IMG/VR virus record: IMGVR_UViG_3300030104_005320
Location: 1-64,000 of that record
Length of the DNA: 64,000 nucleotides
Direction: 5' to 3' (one strand)
Source: a virus
Both the position numbers and the translations under genes were made by a program. Shown here piece after piece: positions 48,806 through 58,238 of the stretch (its first letter is position 1; every line of letters starts with the position of its first letter). The notes beneath the pieces were generated by a model. It saw only the letters and a list, made by a program, of their open reading frames with translations, made no database searches and was not told the origin of the DNA.

Positions 48806-49721
48806 TTTTAAAACGCCAAGAAAAATATTGAACCATTATCGGGATGGTTTTGTTGGCTCTGTGTGCGATCCGGAAGATGTGTCTAGGTTGATGGGTGAAT
48901 TACCCATGCCTGTTTTTGGAGCAGCGGCCTATAGTCTGTATGGAGACGGAGAAGGAAAACTAAGCTTACCTTTTAAATCTCTGTTGAAGTTTGATCCTGC
49001 GTTTGGTCCTTATGAAAGACAAACCACAGGAGATTGTGTGTCCCACGCCACAAGAAACGCGATTGATATCACTAGAGCCGTAGAAATAGACATCAAAGGC
49101 GAAAATGAAGAATTCAGAAAAAGAGGTGCTTGCGAGGCGATATATCAATCCAGAGGCCACAGAGGACAAGGAATGACATGCACCCAAGCTGCTAGATATG
49201 TTAATAAGACAGGAGGGCTGCTGATAAGAAAAGATTACGGATCTGTTGATCTTTCTAAATATAACTCCTCTTTAGGTGCTAATCTAAGTATACCTGAGAG
49301 TATTTATAAAGACGAAGCGAATAAACATCCGATAAAAACTATATCAAATATAAGAACTATAGAAGAGGCAAGAGACGCTCTGGCCAATGGATATTCTATA
49401 TCGGTTTGCTCTGGGTATGGATTTTCAAGTCGTAGAGATTCAAAAGGAATAGCTGCAAAAGGTAAGGGCTGGTCACATGCTATGGCATGGATTGGCTGTG
49501 ACGACACTAGAAAAAGATACAACGAAACTTTATTTTTAATACAAAATAGTTGGGGCAACTGGAATTCTGGACCAAAAGTCCACGATCAGCCAGACGGAAG
49601 TTTCTGGGTTAGAGAAAGAGATGCTAGAGGGATGCTCTCTGGTGGTGGTGCTTGGGTTTTTAGCAATGTAGAAGGCTTTCCCTCGCGTAAAATAGAGTGG
49701 AGTATAGGAGATGTTTTCTAA
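48795..49721 (+). CDS. C1-type (papain-like) cysteine peptidase
   Basis: 308 residues. The catalytic set is visible: Q76 and C81 in RQTTGDCVSHA, H228 in GWSHAMAWIG and N251 in IQNSWGNW. There is no clear signal peptide. In a phage it could mature virion proteins, cut host proteins or be carried in the virion. Confidence 0.75.
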   Translation: MDSNFKTPRKILNHYRDGFVGSVCDPEDVSRLMGELPMPVFGAAAYSLYGDGEGKLSLPFKSLLKFDPAFGPYERQTTGDCVSHATRNAIDITRAVEIDIKGENEEFRKRGACEAIYQSRGHRGQGMTCTQAARYVNKTGGLLIRKDYGSVDLSKYNSSLGANLSIPESIYKDEANKHPIKTISNIRTIEEARDALANGYSISVCSGYGFSSRRDSKGIAAKGKGWSHAMAWIGCDDTRKRYNETLFLIQNSWGNWNSGPKVHDQPDGSFWVRERDARGMLSGGGAWVFSNVEGFPSRKIEWSIGDVF

Positions 49722-50101
49722 TGAAAATACAACAAAAGGCCATCATAGGCATTATAGTCATAATTGGCTTCATATTTTTTTCAGCTAAATCTACAAACGG
49801 GTTGACAAATGATGAAGTCAATAAGATAATAAGTACAGTAAAAGAGTCTTTTGATAAAGCAGAAAGTATAGTGTTTGATCAAAAGCCAGACGTTCCAGAC
49901 GACGGACCTACCGGTCCTGATCCAGATCCTGAAAAGTGCATCTGCGAAGGTACTGGAAAAATAATACAGGGAGATGGCCATGTAACGCCATGTCCTTACC
50001 ATAGCGAGGATTCTAAGTCGGAAGAAGTACCTTCCTTTGAGAGTCCTACTATTTATAGAGTAATACCTAGAAGAAGAATCTTTGGAAACTTCTTCAGGTG
50101 A
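49721..50101 (+). CDS. Membrane-anchored protein with CxCxG motif
   Basis: 126 residues from the ATG at 49721 (TAGGAG upstream). One N-terminal membrane segment, an Asp/Pro-rich linker and CICEGTGKIIQGDGHVTPCPYH, a DnaJ-type zinc-knuckle pattern. The end is basic. Similar CxCxGxG proteins occur in phage lysis regions, but the role is not known. Confidence 0.55.
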   Translation: MKIQQKAIIGIIVIIGFIFFSAKSTNGLTNDEVNKIISTVKESFDKAESIVFDQKPDVPDDGPTGPDPDPEKCICEGTGKIIQGDGHVTPCPYHSEDSKSEEVPSFESPTIYRVIPRRRIFGNFFR

Positions 50102-50158
50102 CTAACATTTAACGGGAACAGTTGTTCCCATTTTTAACCTTTTTTGGAGAGTTTAGTT

Positions 50159-50335
50159 ATGAGTAAATGGAAATCTTTGTTGACTTCTAGACGTTTTTGG
50201 GTTTCTGCCGTTGGGCTAGCTGCGGTTTGTGCTAGCGATCTGTTTGGAATCACCCTAAATCAAGAACAAATGGTTGGCGTTATCACTATTGTTGTCGCTT
50301 GGGTTATTGGAGATACTGTAAGAGAAACCAAGTGA
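50159..50335 (+). CDS. Holin-like small membrane protein
   Basis: 58 residues from the ATG at 50159 (TTGGAGAG upstream). A basic start (KWKSLLTSRR), then two hydrophobic segments separated by a short polar turn, and a charged end. Such class II holin-like shape is suggestive only; no endolysin gene lies beside it. Confidence 0.45.
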   Translation: MSKWKSLLTSRRFWVSAVGLAAVCASDLFGITLNQEQMVGVITIVVAWVIGDTVRETK

Positions 50336-50356
50336 TACTACTTTGAGGACTTTTAA

Positions 50357-50680
50357 ATGTTGGAATTTTTTAAGCAGCTAAGTGTTTTTCAGTGGATTTT
50401 AATTGGGTGCGGTTTATTTTTGTTATTGCCCAATGTGGTTGATCTTTTCAAAAGGATACCGATGCCAAAAATTAATAACACACCTAAAGACAGTAGCTCA
50501 CACGCTCTAACGAACATAGTTTGCGAGTGGGAGTGTCTTTACGAGTCTTGCAAGAGTAAAAATCTCTTAGATGCTTGCGATCAACTTGAAAAAGTTTTTC
50601 CCTTACTGGTAAAGGTTAGGGAAGATAATAATAATCCAAAAACTTATACGGAGGAGAATACGTGCAAATCAGAACTATAA
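50357..50680 (+). CDS. Small membrane protein
   Basis: 107 residues with one N-terminal membrane segment (FQWILIGCGLFLLLPNVV) and a soluble helical part with three cysteines. Overlaps the next gene by 19 bp. Could be a spanin-like or lysis accessory protein, without direct evidence. Confidence 0.5.
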   Translation: MLEFFKQLSVFQWILIGCGLFLLLPNVVDLFKRIPMPKINNTPKDSSSHALTNIVCEWECLYESCKSKNLLDACDQLEKVFPLLVKVREDNNNPKTYTEENTCKSEL

Positions 50681-51114
50681 TAGGCGTGATAGTTGTTGTA
50701 GTTGGATTATTTTGGGTACAGATTCAGGAAGGGATTCCTGATATCGTTCCTGATGTTAGACCGGCTGTAGAGATAAACATAGACGAACCGACTCCTGAAA
50801 TAAAAGAAAAAGTATTAAGTATTGCCTCTCTTGTTACCGATACTAAAGATAGGTTAAATCTTTGTATCTTTAACAAAATTTTTTCAGAGAGAGTTCGAGA
50901 CTACCCAGCAGATGCCCAACAATTAAACGATGTATACACTGAGGCCGCAAAGATATTTTTTGGGGAGACTCTGAGGGGCAAGTATACTGGGTATTCAGAA
51001 GGTATTCAAAAGCTTATGTCTGACATAGTTGGTCAGGAGAATCATGAGCTAACACAAGAAGAAAAAAATAAACTAGCACAAGTTTTTAATGGTTTAGCTT
51101 GGGCACTGAAATAA
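50662..51114 (+). CDS. Membrane-anchored protein (GTG start)
   Basis: 150 residues with a GTG start (GGAGGAG upstream). One N-terminal membrane segment, then a soluble helical domain. Forms a row with the two small membrane proteins before it. No family recognised. Confidence 0.55.
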   Translation: MQIRTIIGVIVVVVGLFWVQIQEGIPDIVPDVRPAVEINIDEPTPEIKEKVLSIASLVTDTKDRLNLCIFNKIFSERVRDYPADAQQLNDVYTEAAKIFFGETLRGKYTGYSEGIQKLMSDIVGQENHELTQEEKNKLAQVFNGLAWALK

Positions 51115-51124
51115 GGATTTTTAT

Positions 51125-51370
51125 ATGGAAATATTAAAAGCTGTAATTAGCTCTGTACAATCTGAAATTGACTTAGCTTCATTTGAGATGAATATGATAC
51201 TAAATGACCAAACACAACCTGATGCTATAAGTAAATTTAAAAAAGCACTTGCCGCCCATAGTAAGGCCAAATCGCAAATGCAAATTTTAGATTCGATTAG
51301 AGAGCAGATACAACAAAATATTGAGAAAAACAATGAAAGTAAAAATAACCCTACTACTGACTCAGATTAA
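51125..51370 (+). CDS. Coiled-coil protein
   Basis: 81 residues, helical, starting MEILKAVISSVQSE. TAAGGA lies 11 nt upstream. Function unknown. Confidence 0.55.
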   Translation: MEILKAVISSVQSEIDLASFEMNMILNDQTQPDAISKFKKALAAHSKAKSQMQILDSIREQIQQNIEKNNESKNNPTTDSD

Positions 51371-51386
51371 TACATTAGCGAATCCT

Positions 51387-51704
51387 ATGTCAGACGATTT
51401 TATGCGTCTTTTTTTAGATGACGATGGAAATTTACCTAATAGATATGTGACCACCAAGACGATAAAAGAAACACTACAAGATCTTTATAATCAATTTTCA
51501 AGTTTAGAAGTGGATTGGGCCACTCCTACCCTAGAAGACTTTAGACACGTTTCCCAGTCTACAGAGTGTGAAGCCTTGTATTTTGTTAGAATACCTCAAA
51601 TAGATGGGTTTAATAAAAACGGCACTCTCGTTAGCCTTAATAATGTAGAATTAGAGGATTTTTATGAACAAGCCATCATCAGACAGCCAAGAAGCATATA
51701 TTAA
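51387..51704 (+). CDS. Uncharacterised protein, start uncertain
   Basis: 105 residues from the ATG at 51387 (MSDDFMRLFLDDDG); an earlier ATG at 51333 is also possible, and neither has a clear ribosome site. No family recognised. Overlaps the next gene by 41 bp. Confidence 0.5.
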   Translation: MSDDFMRLFLDDDGNLPNRYVTTKTIKETLQDLYNQFSSLEVDWATPTLEDFRHVSQSTECEALYFVRIPQIDGFNKNGTLVSLNNVELEDFYEQAIIRQPRSIY

Positions 51705-52011
51705 TTCAGAAGAAGAAATAGCGGCAAAACTTTCCGTGTTTGTAGACAACGAAGGCGAGATAATGTACAACTGCGATTGGGAGCCAACACAAGAAGGTTT
51801 GATTGGTATAGCTTCTATTTTTTATAAACTTTTAATAGATGATTTATCCGATCAAATTTTTGAGGAAGTGAAAGCACAATGCGTATCAAATAATACGGAG
51901 GAAGACTTCATGGCTATCGATAATCTAATTAAAGCTTATTCTTCTACACAAACGGCAACTAATTCAAACGATGAACTAGTCGTTCCTCCTGATAGAATTA
52001 TGAATATATAA
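51664..52011 (+). CDS. Uncharacterised acidic protein
   Basis: 115 residues, starting MNKPSSDSQEAYIN. AGAGGAT precedes the ATG. CDWEPTQEGLIGIASIFYKL is a characteristic stretch seen in small phage tail-region proteins, but no role is known. Confidence 0.5.
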   Translation: MNKPSSDSQEAYINSEEEIAAKLSVFVDNEGEIMYNCDWEPTQEGLIGIASIFYKLLIDDLSDQIFEEVKAQCVSNNTEEDFMAIDNLIKAYSSTQTATNSNDELVVPPDRIMNI

Positions 52012-52038
52012 GACGCTTTATAAAAACGGAGAGCGGAT

Positions 52039-52674
52039 ATGTTTACGCACAAAAAAATAGCTTGGCAAAGCTGGAATGCGTTGGTTCATCAATCTTTAGC
52101 GGAAGAACAAGAAATGCTAAAAGAGCTTGAAGAAGAGATGCAATCAGGGGGCGGCGTCCCTCCAGAGGGAGCTTCTTTTCTTCCGGTTGAATCTTTTCAA
52201 CAAAGGGTTTTACATACTCCGGTGGGCATTTATCCCATGGATTCTTTGTTTAAACCCTCTGACAGATGGGACTGCTGGATCGGGCACACTAACTTTGACA
52301 TAACCCATGCTGTAAAAAATGATCTATCAAAAGTGGCTGGAGTTGAGGCTGTAAGAATTTTAGGAAGATATACATTTTTTATTGGAATTGCAAAGCTTTT
52401 CGACATTAAAGATGTTAGGATGAATATTGAAAAACAATTATGCGTCTATACAGAACGAGAAGTTTTGTCTGACGAACAAACACAAGCGACTGTAGATATG
52501 GTCAAAGAACAACTAAAGACTAAAAAATATTGGTCCATATTAGTGGCCCCTACCGGAAAGGTCGATTATGTTGTCTCAGACGATCTAGATAAAGCTTACT
52601 TAGACGGTTTGAATGAACTATTGGAACTTAAACAATTACTAGGCGGAATTATTTTAAGAGGAGATTATGGATAA
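52039..52674 (+). CDS. Uncharacterised conserved-looking phage protein
   Basis: 211 residues. Helical N-terminus with a GGG linker (residues 38-40), then CWIGHTNFDITHAVKNDLSKVAGVEAVRIL. I know no family for it. It overlaps the sigma gene by 8 bp, so the two are coupled. Confidence 0.55.
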   Translation: MFTHKKIAWQSWNALVHQSLAEEQEMLKELEEEMQSGGGVPPEGASFLPVESFQQRVLHTPVGIYPMDSLFKPSDRWDCWIGHTNFDITHAVKNDLSKVAGVEAVRILGRYTFFIGIAKLFDIKDVRMNIEKQLCVYTEREVLSDEQTQATVDMVKEQLKTKKYWSILVAPTGKVDYVVSDDLDKAYLDGLNELLELKQLLGGIILRGDYG

Positions 52675-53131
52675 AATTTTTGAAGACCACTGGAATAAAA
52701 TTGACATACAAAATATCATGAACAAAGTTGCTGGCAGATATAAAACAGCAATAGATTTTGACGATATAGAGTCCATCAAAATGCAAACATTATGGAAATG
52801 TATTCAAAAGTACGATAAAACTAGAGGATCTAAATTTACGTCTTATCTTTATCAGCAGCTTTCTTTTGCATTTAAGAACAGACTAAAATCTAAAAAAATG
52901 GAGTTTGCTAATTCCGATATAGAAAAACAAGACTTCAATACAGGAAATAAGTATGAGATCATAGATATATTAACCGGCTTAGATCCTGAGCTAAAAGAGG
53001 TAATAAATCAAAGATTTTATCACAATATGACCATGGTAGAAATCGGACACGCCAATGGGTATAGCAGAGAAACGGCTAGAAGGCGTTTAAAAAAGGCTAT
53101 AAAAACATGCAAAAAAAACTGCATTTCTTAA
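52667..53131 (+). CDS. Phage sigma factor (regions 2 and 4)
   Basis: 154 residues. Region 2 is in IDFDDIESIKMQTLWKCIQKYD and GSKFTSYLYQQLSFAFKNRLK; region 4 HTH is in NMTMVEIGHANGYSRETARRRLKKA. ECF-like size. It likely gives promoter choice to host RNA polymerase. A TTGTGTATA promoter starts right after it at 53139. Confidence 0.75.
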   Translation: MDKIFEDHWNKIDIQNIMNKVAGRYKTAIDFDDIESIKMQTLWKCIQKYDKTRGSKFTSYLYQQLSFAFKNRLKSKKMEFANSDIEKQDFNTGNKYEIIDILTGLDPELKEVINQRFYHNMTMVEIGHANGYSRETARRRLKKAIKTCKKNCIS

Positions 53132-53138
53132 CGTAAAT

Positions 53139-53147
53139 TTGTGTATA
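53139..53147 (+). promoter_or_regulatory. TTGTGTATA late-type promoter
   Basis: Perfect match, about 90 bp before the abundant virion protein gene and directly after the sigma gene. Confidence 0.65.
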
Positions 53148-53234
53148 TCTTATTTAGGAACTGGATCTCTTTTTGGAAAAATTGGAAATATGAAAATTTT
53201 ACATTCTATTAAATTTTAGAAGGAGATTCTAATT

Positions 53235-53906
53235 ATGGCAGTTCCCGGCAACACGGCTGATTACCTGAAGAATACCACCGGTGGTGCGTTTGTTCAAACC
53301 AACGAAGGTGGTACTATTCTAGGTAACACTTCGACAGGCACAGCTATCACTAAAGCATTAGCTTTAAAAGATAACGCAACAGATTTTCCAAGATCGCCAA
53401 TTCCGGTTAATAAGGCCAACGGTCTTATCGGAAATCACAAACCTCTTACTGCGGGCACGTTCGCTTACGAGGCAGAAGGCAATTACACCATCGCCGCTTC
53501 AAGCACTACCATCTCTGGTGTTGCTAGTACAAAGGTGTTGATTACTAGTGCTTCTCCACGAGAAGCTATTCATCGCTTCATGCACTCCTTTGGTGCTAAA
53601 ACTGTCACAGCATTTCGTGCTGGCCGCTTTAGCTGGACATCTACCAAGCGTACTGGTGCGGCTCTTGCCGCCAGAATTAACTGGCTCAATATCGCTTCTG
53701 GCGGTATGGACACTGCGTCTGCTCCAGCCGCTCTCAATGAGAACATGTGGGACCCAAGTGCTGGCTCTGTTTCGGCTAACAGCGACGTTGCTGCTAACCC
53801 AACAAGAGCGGTTCCGGGTTCGCTTGTTATGAAAGTTGACTTTGTTGACTTGGACGAAGCCACTGGTGGTGACTTCTTCGTTTACAAAGCAATTACAGGT
53901 ATGTAA
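53235..53906 (+). CDS. Abundant virion structural protein
   Basis: 223 residues rich in Ala, Thr, Ser and Gly, low in Lys, with no cysteine, starting MAVPGNTADYLKN. A strong ribosome site (AAGGAGAT), biased codons, its own promoter and a strong terminator mark a highly made protein. It could be a capsid decoration, tail or minor capsid protein; the sequence does not tell which. Confidence 0.6.
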   Translation: MAVPGNTADYLKNTTGGAFVQTNEGGTILGNTSTGTAITKALALKDNATDFPRSPIPVNKANGLIGNHKPLTAGTFAYEAEGNYTIAASSTTISGVASTKVLITSASPREAIHRFMHSFGAKTVTAFRAGRFSWTSTKRTGAALAARINWLNIASGGMDTASAPAALNENMWDPSAGSVSANSDVAANPTRAVPGSLVMKVDFVDLDEATGGDFFVYKAITGM

Positions 53907-53918
53907 ACCTAAAACTCT

Positions 53919-53946
53919 GGGGCCGTTAATTCGGCCCTCTTTTCTA
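53919..53946 (+). terminator. Rho-independent terminator
   Basis: GGGCCG pairs with CGGCCC around a 6-nt loop and is followed by TCTTTTC. Confidence 0.85.
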
Positions 53947-53974
53947 TTTTTAACATTACATACTGGGTATCAAA

Positions 53975-54295
53975 ATGAACGAAGCTTGGAGTCTAGCAAA
54001 CGATATAGCGGGGGTCATAGGCATGTTTTTAGTTCCCATCACCGGATGGGTTCTGTGGACTATAGTGACTCACGGGAAACAAATAATAGTATTGGAGCAG
54101 CGTGTGAACGATTCTTTAAACCAACGTATGAGATCTATAGAAAAAAGAGTAGCAGGAGTGGAAGAAAAAGTTGACGAGATTAGCGAAAATGTAACGGAGT
54201 GCAAGATCGTTATCAATGACAACAAAGCACTTCATACTCAGATCAACAGCAAGTTCGACACTCTCATAGACAAGATGAATGATATGAATTATTAA
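53975..54295 (+). CDS. Membrane protein with coiled coil
   Basis: 106 residues: an N-terminal membrane segment (VIGMFLVPITGWVLWTIV) then a long coiled coil. This shape occurs in phage holin/lysis accessory proteins and in haemolysin XhlA-like proteins. Followed by a terminator. Confidence 0.5.
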   Translation: MNEAWSLANDIAGVIGMFLVPITGWVLWTIVTHGKQIIVLEQRVNDSLNQRMRSIEKRVAGVEEKVDEISENVTECKIVINDNKALHTQINSKFDTLIDKMNDMNY

Positions 54296-54317
54296 TTATT
54301 TTTTTTATCATTTTTAG

Positions 54318-54352
54318 AAACCGTTTGTGCGTATGTATAAACGGTTTTTTTT
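54318..54352 (+). terminator. Rho-independent terminator
   Basis: AAACCGTTT pairs with AAACGGTTT and is followed by T8 in all. It separates virion genes from the nucleotide operon. Confidence 0.8.
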
Positions 54353-54441
54353 GTTTTTCAGTTGGCAAATGCTCGTTGCTAGTAGTATAATAACTTGTAA
54401 CAAACGCCATTCATAATATATCAACACATAAAGAGGACACG

Positions 54442-56670
54442 ATGCAAGTCGCAAAAAGAGACGGAGACAAAGAAGAGTTCTCCGTAGAGAAGATTCATAA
54501 AGTAGTGGAGTGGGCTACAAACGGTATAAATGGAGTGTCCTTTTCAGATATCGAAATGAACGCCAATCTATCTTTATATGATGGCATATCTACTACAGAA
54601 ATTCATCAGATACTTATTAAGTCCGCCAACGATCTTATATCAACATCGACTCCCAACTATCAATATGTTGCAGCTAGACTTTTAAATATGCAATTGAGAA
54701 AACAGGTATGGGGCTGTGGAGACGAGGCTACGCCCTTTGCTTTGTTTCTAGAGAGAAATGTTGATAACGGAATATACGATCCTTCGGTTCTGGAAAAATG
54801 GACCGCTGAAGATGTTGAAGTGTTTTGCAATTACATTAATCACGAACGGGACGATTTGTTTACATATGCTGGGTTACAGCAGATGATAGATAAATACTTG
54901 GTAAAAAACAGAAGCACTGGCAGGATATATGAAACACCACAATTTGCTTATATGTGTATAGCCATGTGTTTATTCGAAACTACTTCAGAAGTAAAGAACG
55001 CATATGACTGCTACTCCACGTTTCAAATCAATCTGCCCACCCCGATTATGGCGGGCGTTAGAACTAACATACGGCAGTTTGCTTCTTGTGTTCTTGTTGA
55101 TGTTGATGATAACTTGGATGGTATTTTTAGTAGTATACACGCCGTTGGAAAATACACTGCAAGGCGGGCGGGGATCGGGCTCAACATCGGAAGAATGAGG
55201 CCAATCAATTCGCCCATCAGAGGCGGCGAGGTTATCCACACTGGCCTCATACCATATCTTAAAAACTTTGAGTCCGCTGTAAAGTCAACAAGCCAAAACG
55301 GCTTACGTGGCGGTTCGGCCACTGTTCATGTTCCTTTCTGGCATTATGAAATTGAAGATATTATGGTTCTCAAAAACAATGCGGGCACAGACGATAATAG
55401 AGTAAGAAAGCTTGACTACTCTATACAGTTTTGTAAGTTGTTTTACGAAAGGCTTGTTGCCAATGAAGACATAACGCTGTTCAGCCCCAACGAAGCCAAG
55501 GGTCTTTATGAAGCCTTTGGAGACAATGAAAAGTTTGAAGAGCTTTATCTTAAATACGAAGAATCTAAAAGTCTTAAGTTTAGAAAAAAGATTTCCGCTA
55601 GGAAGTTGGCCGAGATTTTTGCGAGGGAAAGATTGGAGACGGGACGAATATACTCTATGAACATTGACACCGCAAATGAACACGGATCTTGGGATGTTCC
55701 TTGTTATATGTCTAATTTATGTCAAGAGATCATACATCCAACAGTACCAATTAAATCTATAGACGATCCAAATGGCGAGATTGGAATATGTATTCTTTCT
55801 GCTTTGAATTTGCTAGAATTATCAACCGAGAAAGATATACAAAAAGCATGTCGAATGGCTGTCAGAACTTTAGAGTCTGTTATAGATTATCAAGACTATC
55901 CAGTTATAGCGGGAGAAAACTTTACTAAAAATAGAAGGTCTTTAGGGATTGGTATTACTAATCTAGCTGGCTTCCTAGCTAAAAACAAACTAAAGTACGG
56001 AGATAAGGAAGCACTTGAATTAGTTCATGAAACGATGGAGCAGATTCAATGGAACCTCCTCAATGCCAGTTGTGATCTAGCAAAAGAAAAGGGTGCATGT
56101 GCTAAGTTCCACGAGACAAAATACGCAAGAGGATTGCTGCCGGTTGACTGGTACAAAAAGACTGTTGATGAATTGGTTAAGCCAAACTACAACATGGACT
56201 GGGAGAGCTTAAGAAAGAGAATAGAAAAATATGGACTAAGACATTCTACTCTGTCGGCAATCATGCCTTGTGAGTCCTCTAGCGTCATTCAGAACAGCAC
56301 AAACGGCATTGAGCCTGTACGTAGCTTGCTTTTATACAAGAAGGCTAAAAACGGAATATTGAAACAATTAGTGCCAAATTATCATATGAGAAAAAAATAC
56401 TACACTATGGCTTGGGAAATGACCGATAACAAAGGTATGATGGACACAGCCGCTGTAATACAGAAGTTTGTAGACATGAGTATGAGCACTAATTTGTACT
56501 ACAACTATTCGCACCATGAAGATGGCAATGTTCCCTTGAGCACGTTGATTAGAGATCAAATATACGGATATAAATACGGATTGAAAAATTTCTATTACGC
56601 CAATACTCCAGATGGAGATGGCGATACAGAAAAAGAAATGAATTGTGAATCAGGAGCCTGTGCGATATAA
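54442..56670 (+). CDS. nrdA: Ribonucleotide reductase class Ia, alpha subunit
   Basis: 742 residues, the usual length. ATP-cone at the N-terminus (about 2-95); redox Cys C216 in ASCVLVD and its partner C450; active-site N425, C427 and E429 in NLCQE; C-terminal CESGAC pair. Makes dNDPs for phage DNA. The stop overlaps the glmS start (TAATG). Confidence 0.95.
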   Translation: MQVAKRDGDKEEFSVEKIHKVVEWATNGINGVSFSDIEMNANLSLYDGISTTEIHQILIKSANDLISTSTPNYQYVAARLLNMQLRKQVWGCGDEATPFALFLERNVDNGIYDPSVLEKWTAEDVEVFCNYINHERDDLFTYAGLQQMIDKYLVKNRSTGRIYETPQFAYMCIAMCLFETTSEVKNAYDCYSTFQINLPTPIMAGVRTNIRQFASCVLVDVDDNLDGIFSSIHAVGKYTARRAGIGLNIGRMRPINSPIRGGEVIHTGLIPYLKNFESAVKSTSQNGLRGGSATVHVPFWHYEIEDIMVLKNNAGTDDNRVRKLDYSIQFCKLFYERLVANEDITLFSPNEAKGLYEAFGDNEKFEELYLKYEESKSLKFRKKISARKLAEIFARERLETGRIYSMNIDTANEHGSWDVPCYMSNLCQEIIHPTVPIKSIDDPNGEIGICILSALNLLELSTEKDIQKACRMAVRTLESVIDYQDYPVIAGENFTKNRRSLGIGITNLAGFLAKNKLKYGDKEALELVHETMEQIQWNLLNASCDLAKEKGACAKFHETKYARGLLPVDWYKKTVDELVKPNYNMDWESLRKRIEKYGLRHSTLSAIMPCESSSVIQNSTNGIEPVRSLLLYKKAKNGILKQLVPNYHMRKKYYTMAWEMTDNKGMMDTAAVIQKFVDMSMSTNLYYNYSHHEDGNVPLSTLIRDQIYGYKYGLKNFYYANTPDGDGDTEKEMNCESGACAI

Positions 56671-58238
56671 TGTGCGGTATAGCAGCATACGTTGGTAAAG
56701 ATAACGCATTTGATTTTATATCTAAAGCGTTGATCAAAATGGAATACCGTGGCTATGACAGCTACGGTATGCTTATAGAGAACGAAGAACATAAAGCTCT
56801 TGGTGCTCCGTCTGAAAGTATGCCAAAATTCATAGAAGGAAATAGAGGAATAGGGCACACACGATGGGCCACTCATGGCGAAGTAAGTATCAAAAACTGC
56901 CACCCTGTTACTTATCTTGGTTGTCATGTTGTTCATAACGGCACAGTCGCAAATGAAAAGTACCACCGAACTAGACAGAGAGCTGACTATAACACCGAAA
57001 CAGACACAGAAATAATCGCTTGCGAGCTTTATAGAAGTATTAAGCTACATAAGGCAATTGAAAATCTAGATAGTATAGGAAGTTTTGTGGCTATGGTTGA
57101 TTCAGTTTCTGGCCTAGCCGTCTATAGAGGGTCTAGTCCTCTTTATTATCAGGATGGAAAAATAGCTAGTGACTTAAGAGCCTTTGAGGGAAAAGTTTGT
57201 GTCATACCAGAAAATACATTCTGCATGATCGACGACAGGTTTAGCCCTCCTGAATCGTGGGCAACCGTTGAAGTCGAGAAAGAGATCGAAGGCCATATAG
57301 AATGTCATATGAAACACGAGATTTTATCTCAGTCGTCAATTATGAAAAATTTACAATTAACAAACACTAGAATCTTAGCGGGCAATCCTAGAGTAAAGCT
57401 GGTCGCTTGTGGCAGTAGTTATTATGCTGCTATGATGGCGGCACATTTTATGAACACCCAAGGGGGCTATGATGCAACTGCGGTATATGCCACAGAGTTT
57501 GTGTTCACGGGCCATGAAGGCACTATAATATTTATTAGCCAGAGCGGAGAAACCAAAGACGTTATAGACGCACTAAAATCAGTCTTGGACAGCCCCAAGT
57601 CTTGGAAGTCTTCTATTGATCCGGGCGGTTATGAAAAACTACCAATACATATTTTACAAAACAAAAAAGAATCTACACTGTCACAGTTGTGCGACCATTG
57701 CAAAGTGGTAAACATTGGTGTGGGCTTAGAGGTTGGAGTAGCGGCCACAAAGACATTTACATCTACTGTTCTACAGCTATCATCAATGGCTGGAATGGAA
57801 GTGGATTTGAATAGTGTATCTTCTTCGTTAAATTGGCACGATGAAGAACGGCAAAGTTATCTCGCACAAACCGTGAGCAAATATAAAAATGCTCTTATAT
57901 TAGGCTCTGGAGAATTTTATCCTATAGCCTTAGAGGCGGCCCTGAAGCTAAAAGAAGTTGCATACCTGCACGCAGAAGCCATACCAGCAGACGAGATCAA
58001 ACATGGCCCTATTGCTTTGATAGATGAAAATACAATTTCTATTGTTATTGGAGATATTGATGATAGAATTGAAAACAACGTTAAACAAATAGAGTCTCGT
58101 GGAGGTAAAGTCATAAGACTTAACAATGGCCTCTGGGAAACTCTAGTAGAATTGCAATATCTTTCCTGCGATGTAGCGTTGCTTCGTGGGATAAATCCTG
58201 ACAGACCAAGAAACTTAGCGAAAACGGTAACAGTATGA
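56670..58238 (+). CDS. glmS: Glutamine-fructose-6-phosphate aminotransferase-like protein
   Basis: 522 residues against about 610 in host GlmS. It keeps the N-terminal amidotransferase nucleophile C2 (MCGIAAYVG), HTRWATHG and both sugar isomerase (SIS) domains (ACGSSYYAA, ISQSGETKD; HAEAIPADEIKHG). It makes glucosamine-6-phosphate for amino sugars. A phage copy inside the nrd operon is unusual and fits the many sugar genes here. Confidence 0.85.
   Translation: MCGIAAYVGKDNAFDFISKALIKMEYRGYDSYGMLIENEEHKALGAPSESMPKFIEGNRGIGHTRWATHGEVSIKNCHPVTYLGCHVVHNGTVANEKYHRTRQRADYNTETDTEIIACELYRSIKLHKAIENLDSIGSFVAMVDSVSGLAVYRGSSPLYYQDGKIASDLRAFEGKVCVIPENTFCMIDDRFSPPESWATVEVEKEIEGHIECHMKHEILSQSSIMKNLQLTNTRILAGNPRVKLVACGSSYYAAMMAAHFMNTQGGYDATAVYATEFVFTGHEGTIIFISQSGETKDVIDALKSVLDSPKSWKSSIDPGGYEKLPIHILQNKKESTLSQLCDHCKVVNIGVGLEVGVAATKTFTSTVLQLSSMAGMEVDLNSVSSSLNWHDEERQSYLAQTVSKYKNALILGSGEFYPIALEAALKLKEVAYLHAEAIPADEIKHGPIALIDENTISIVIGDIDDRIENNVKQIESRGGKVIRLNNGLWETLVELQYLSCDVALLRGINPDRPRNLAKTVTV

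Noticed and set aside
53548-54174. Frames in other phases over the virion protein gene and terminator
   Set aside because: They overlap a strongly biased gene and a terminator and have no start signals.
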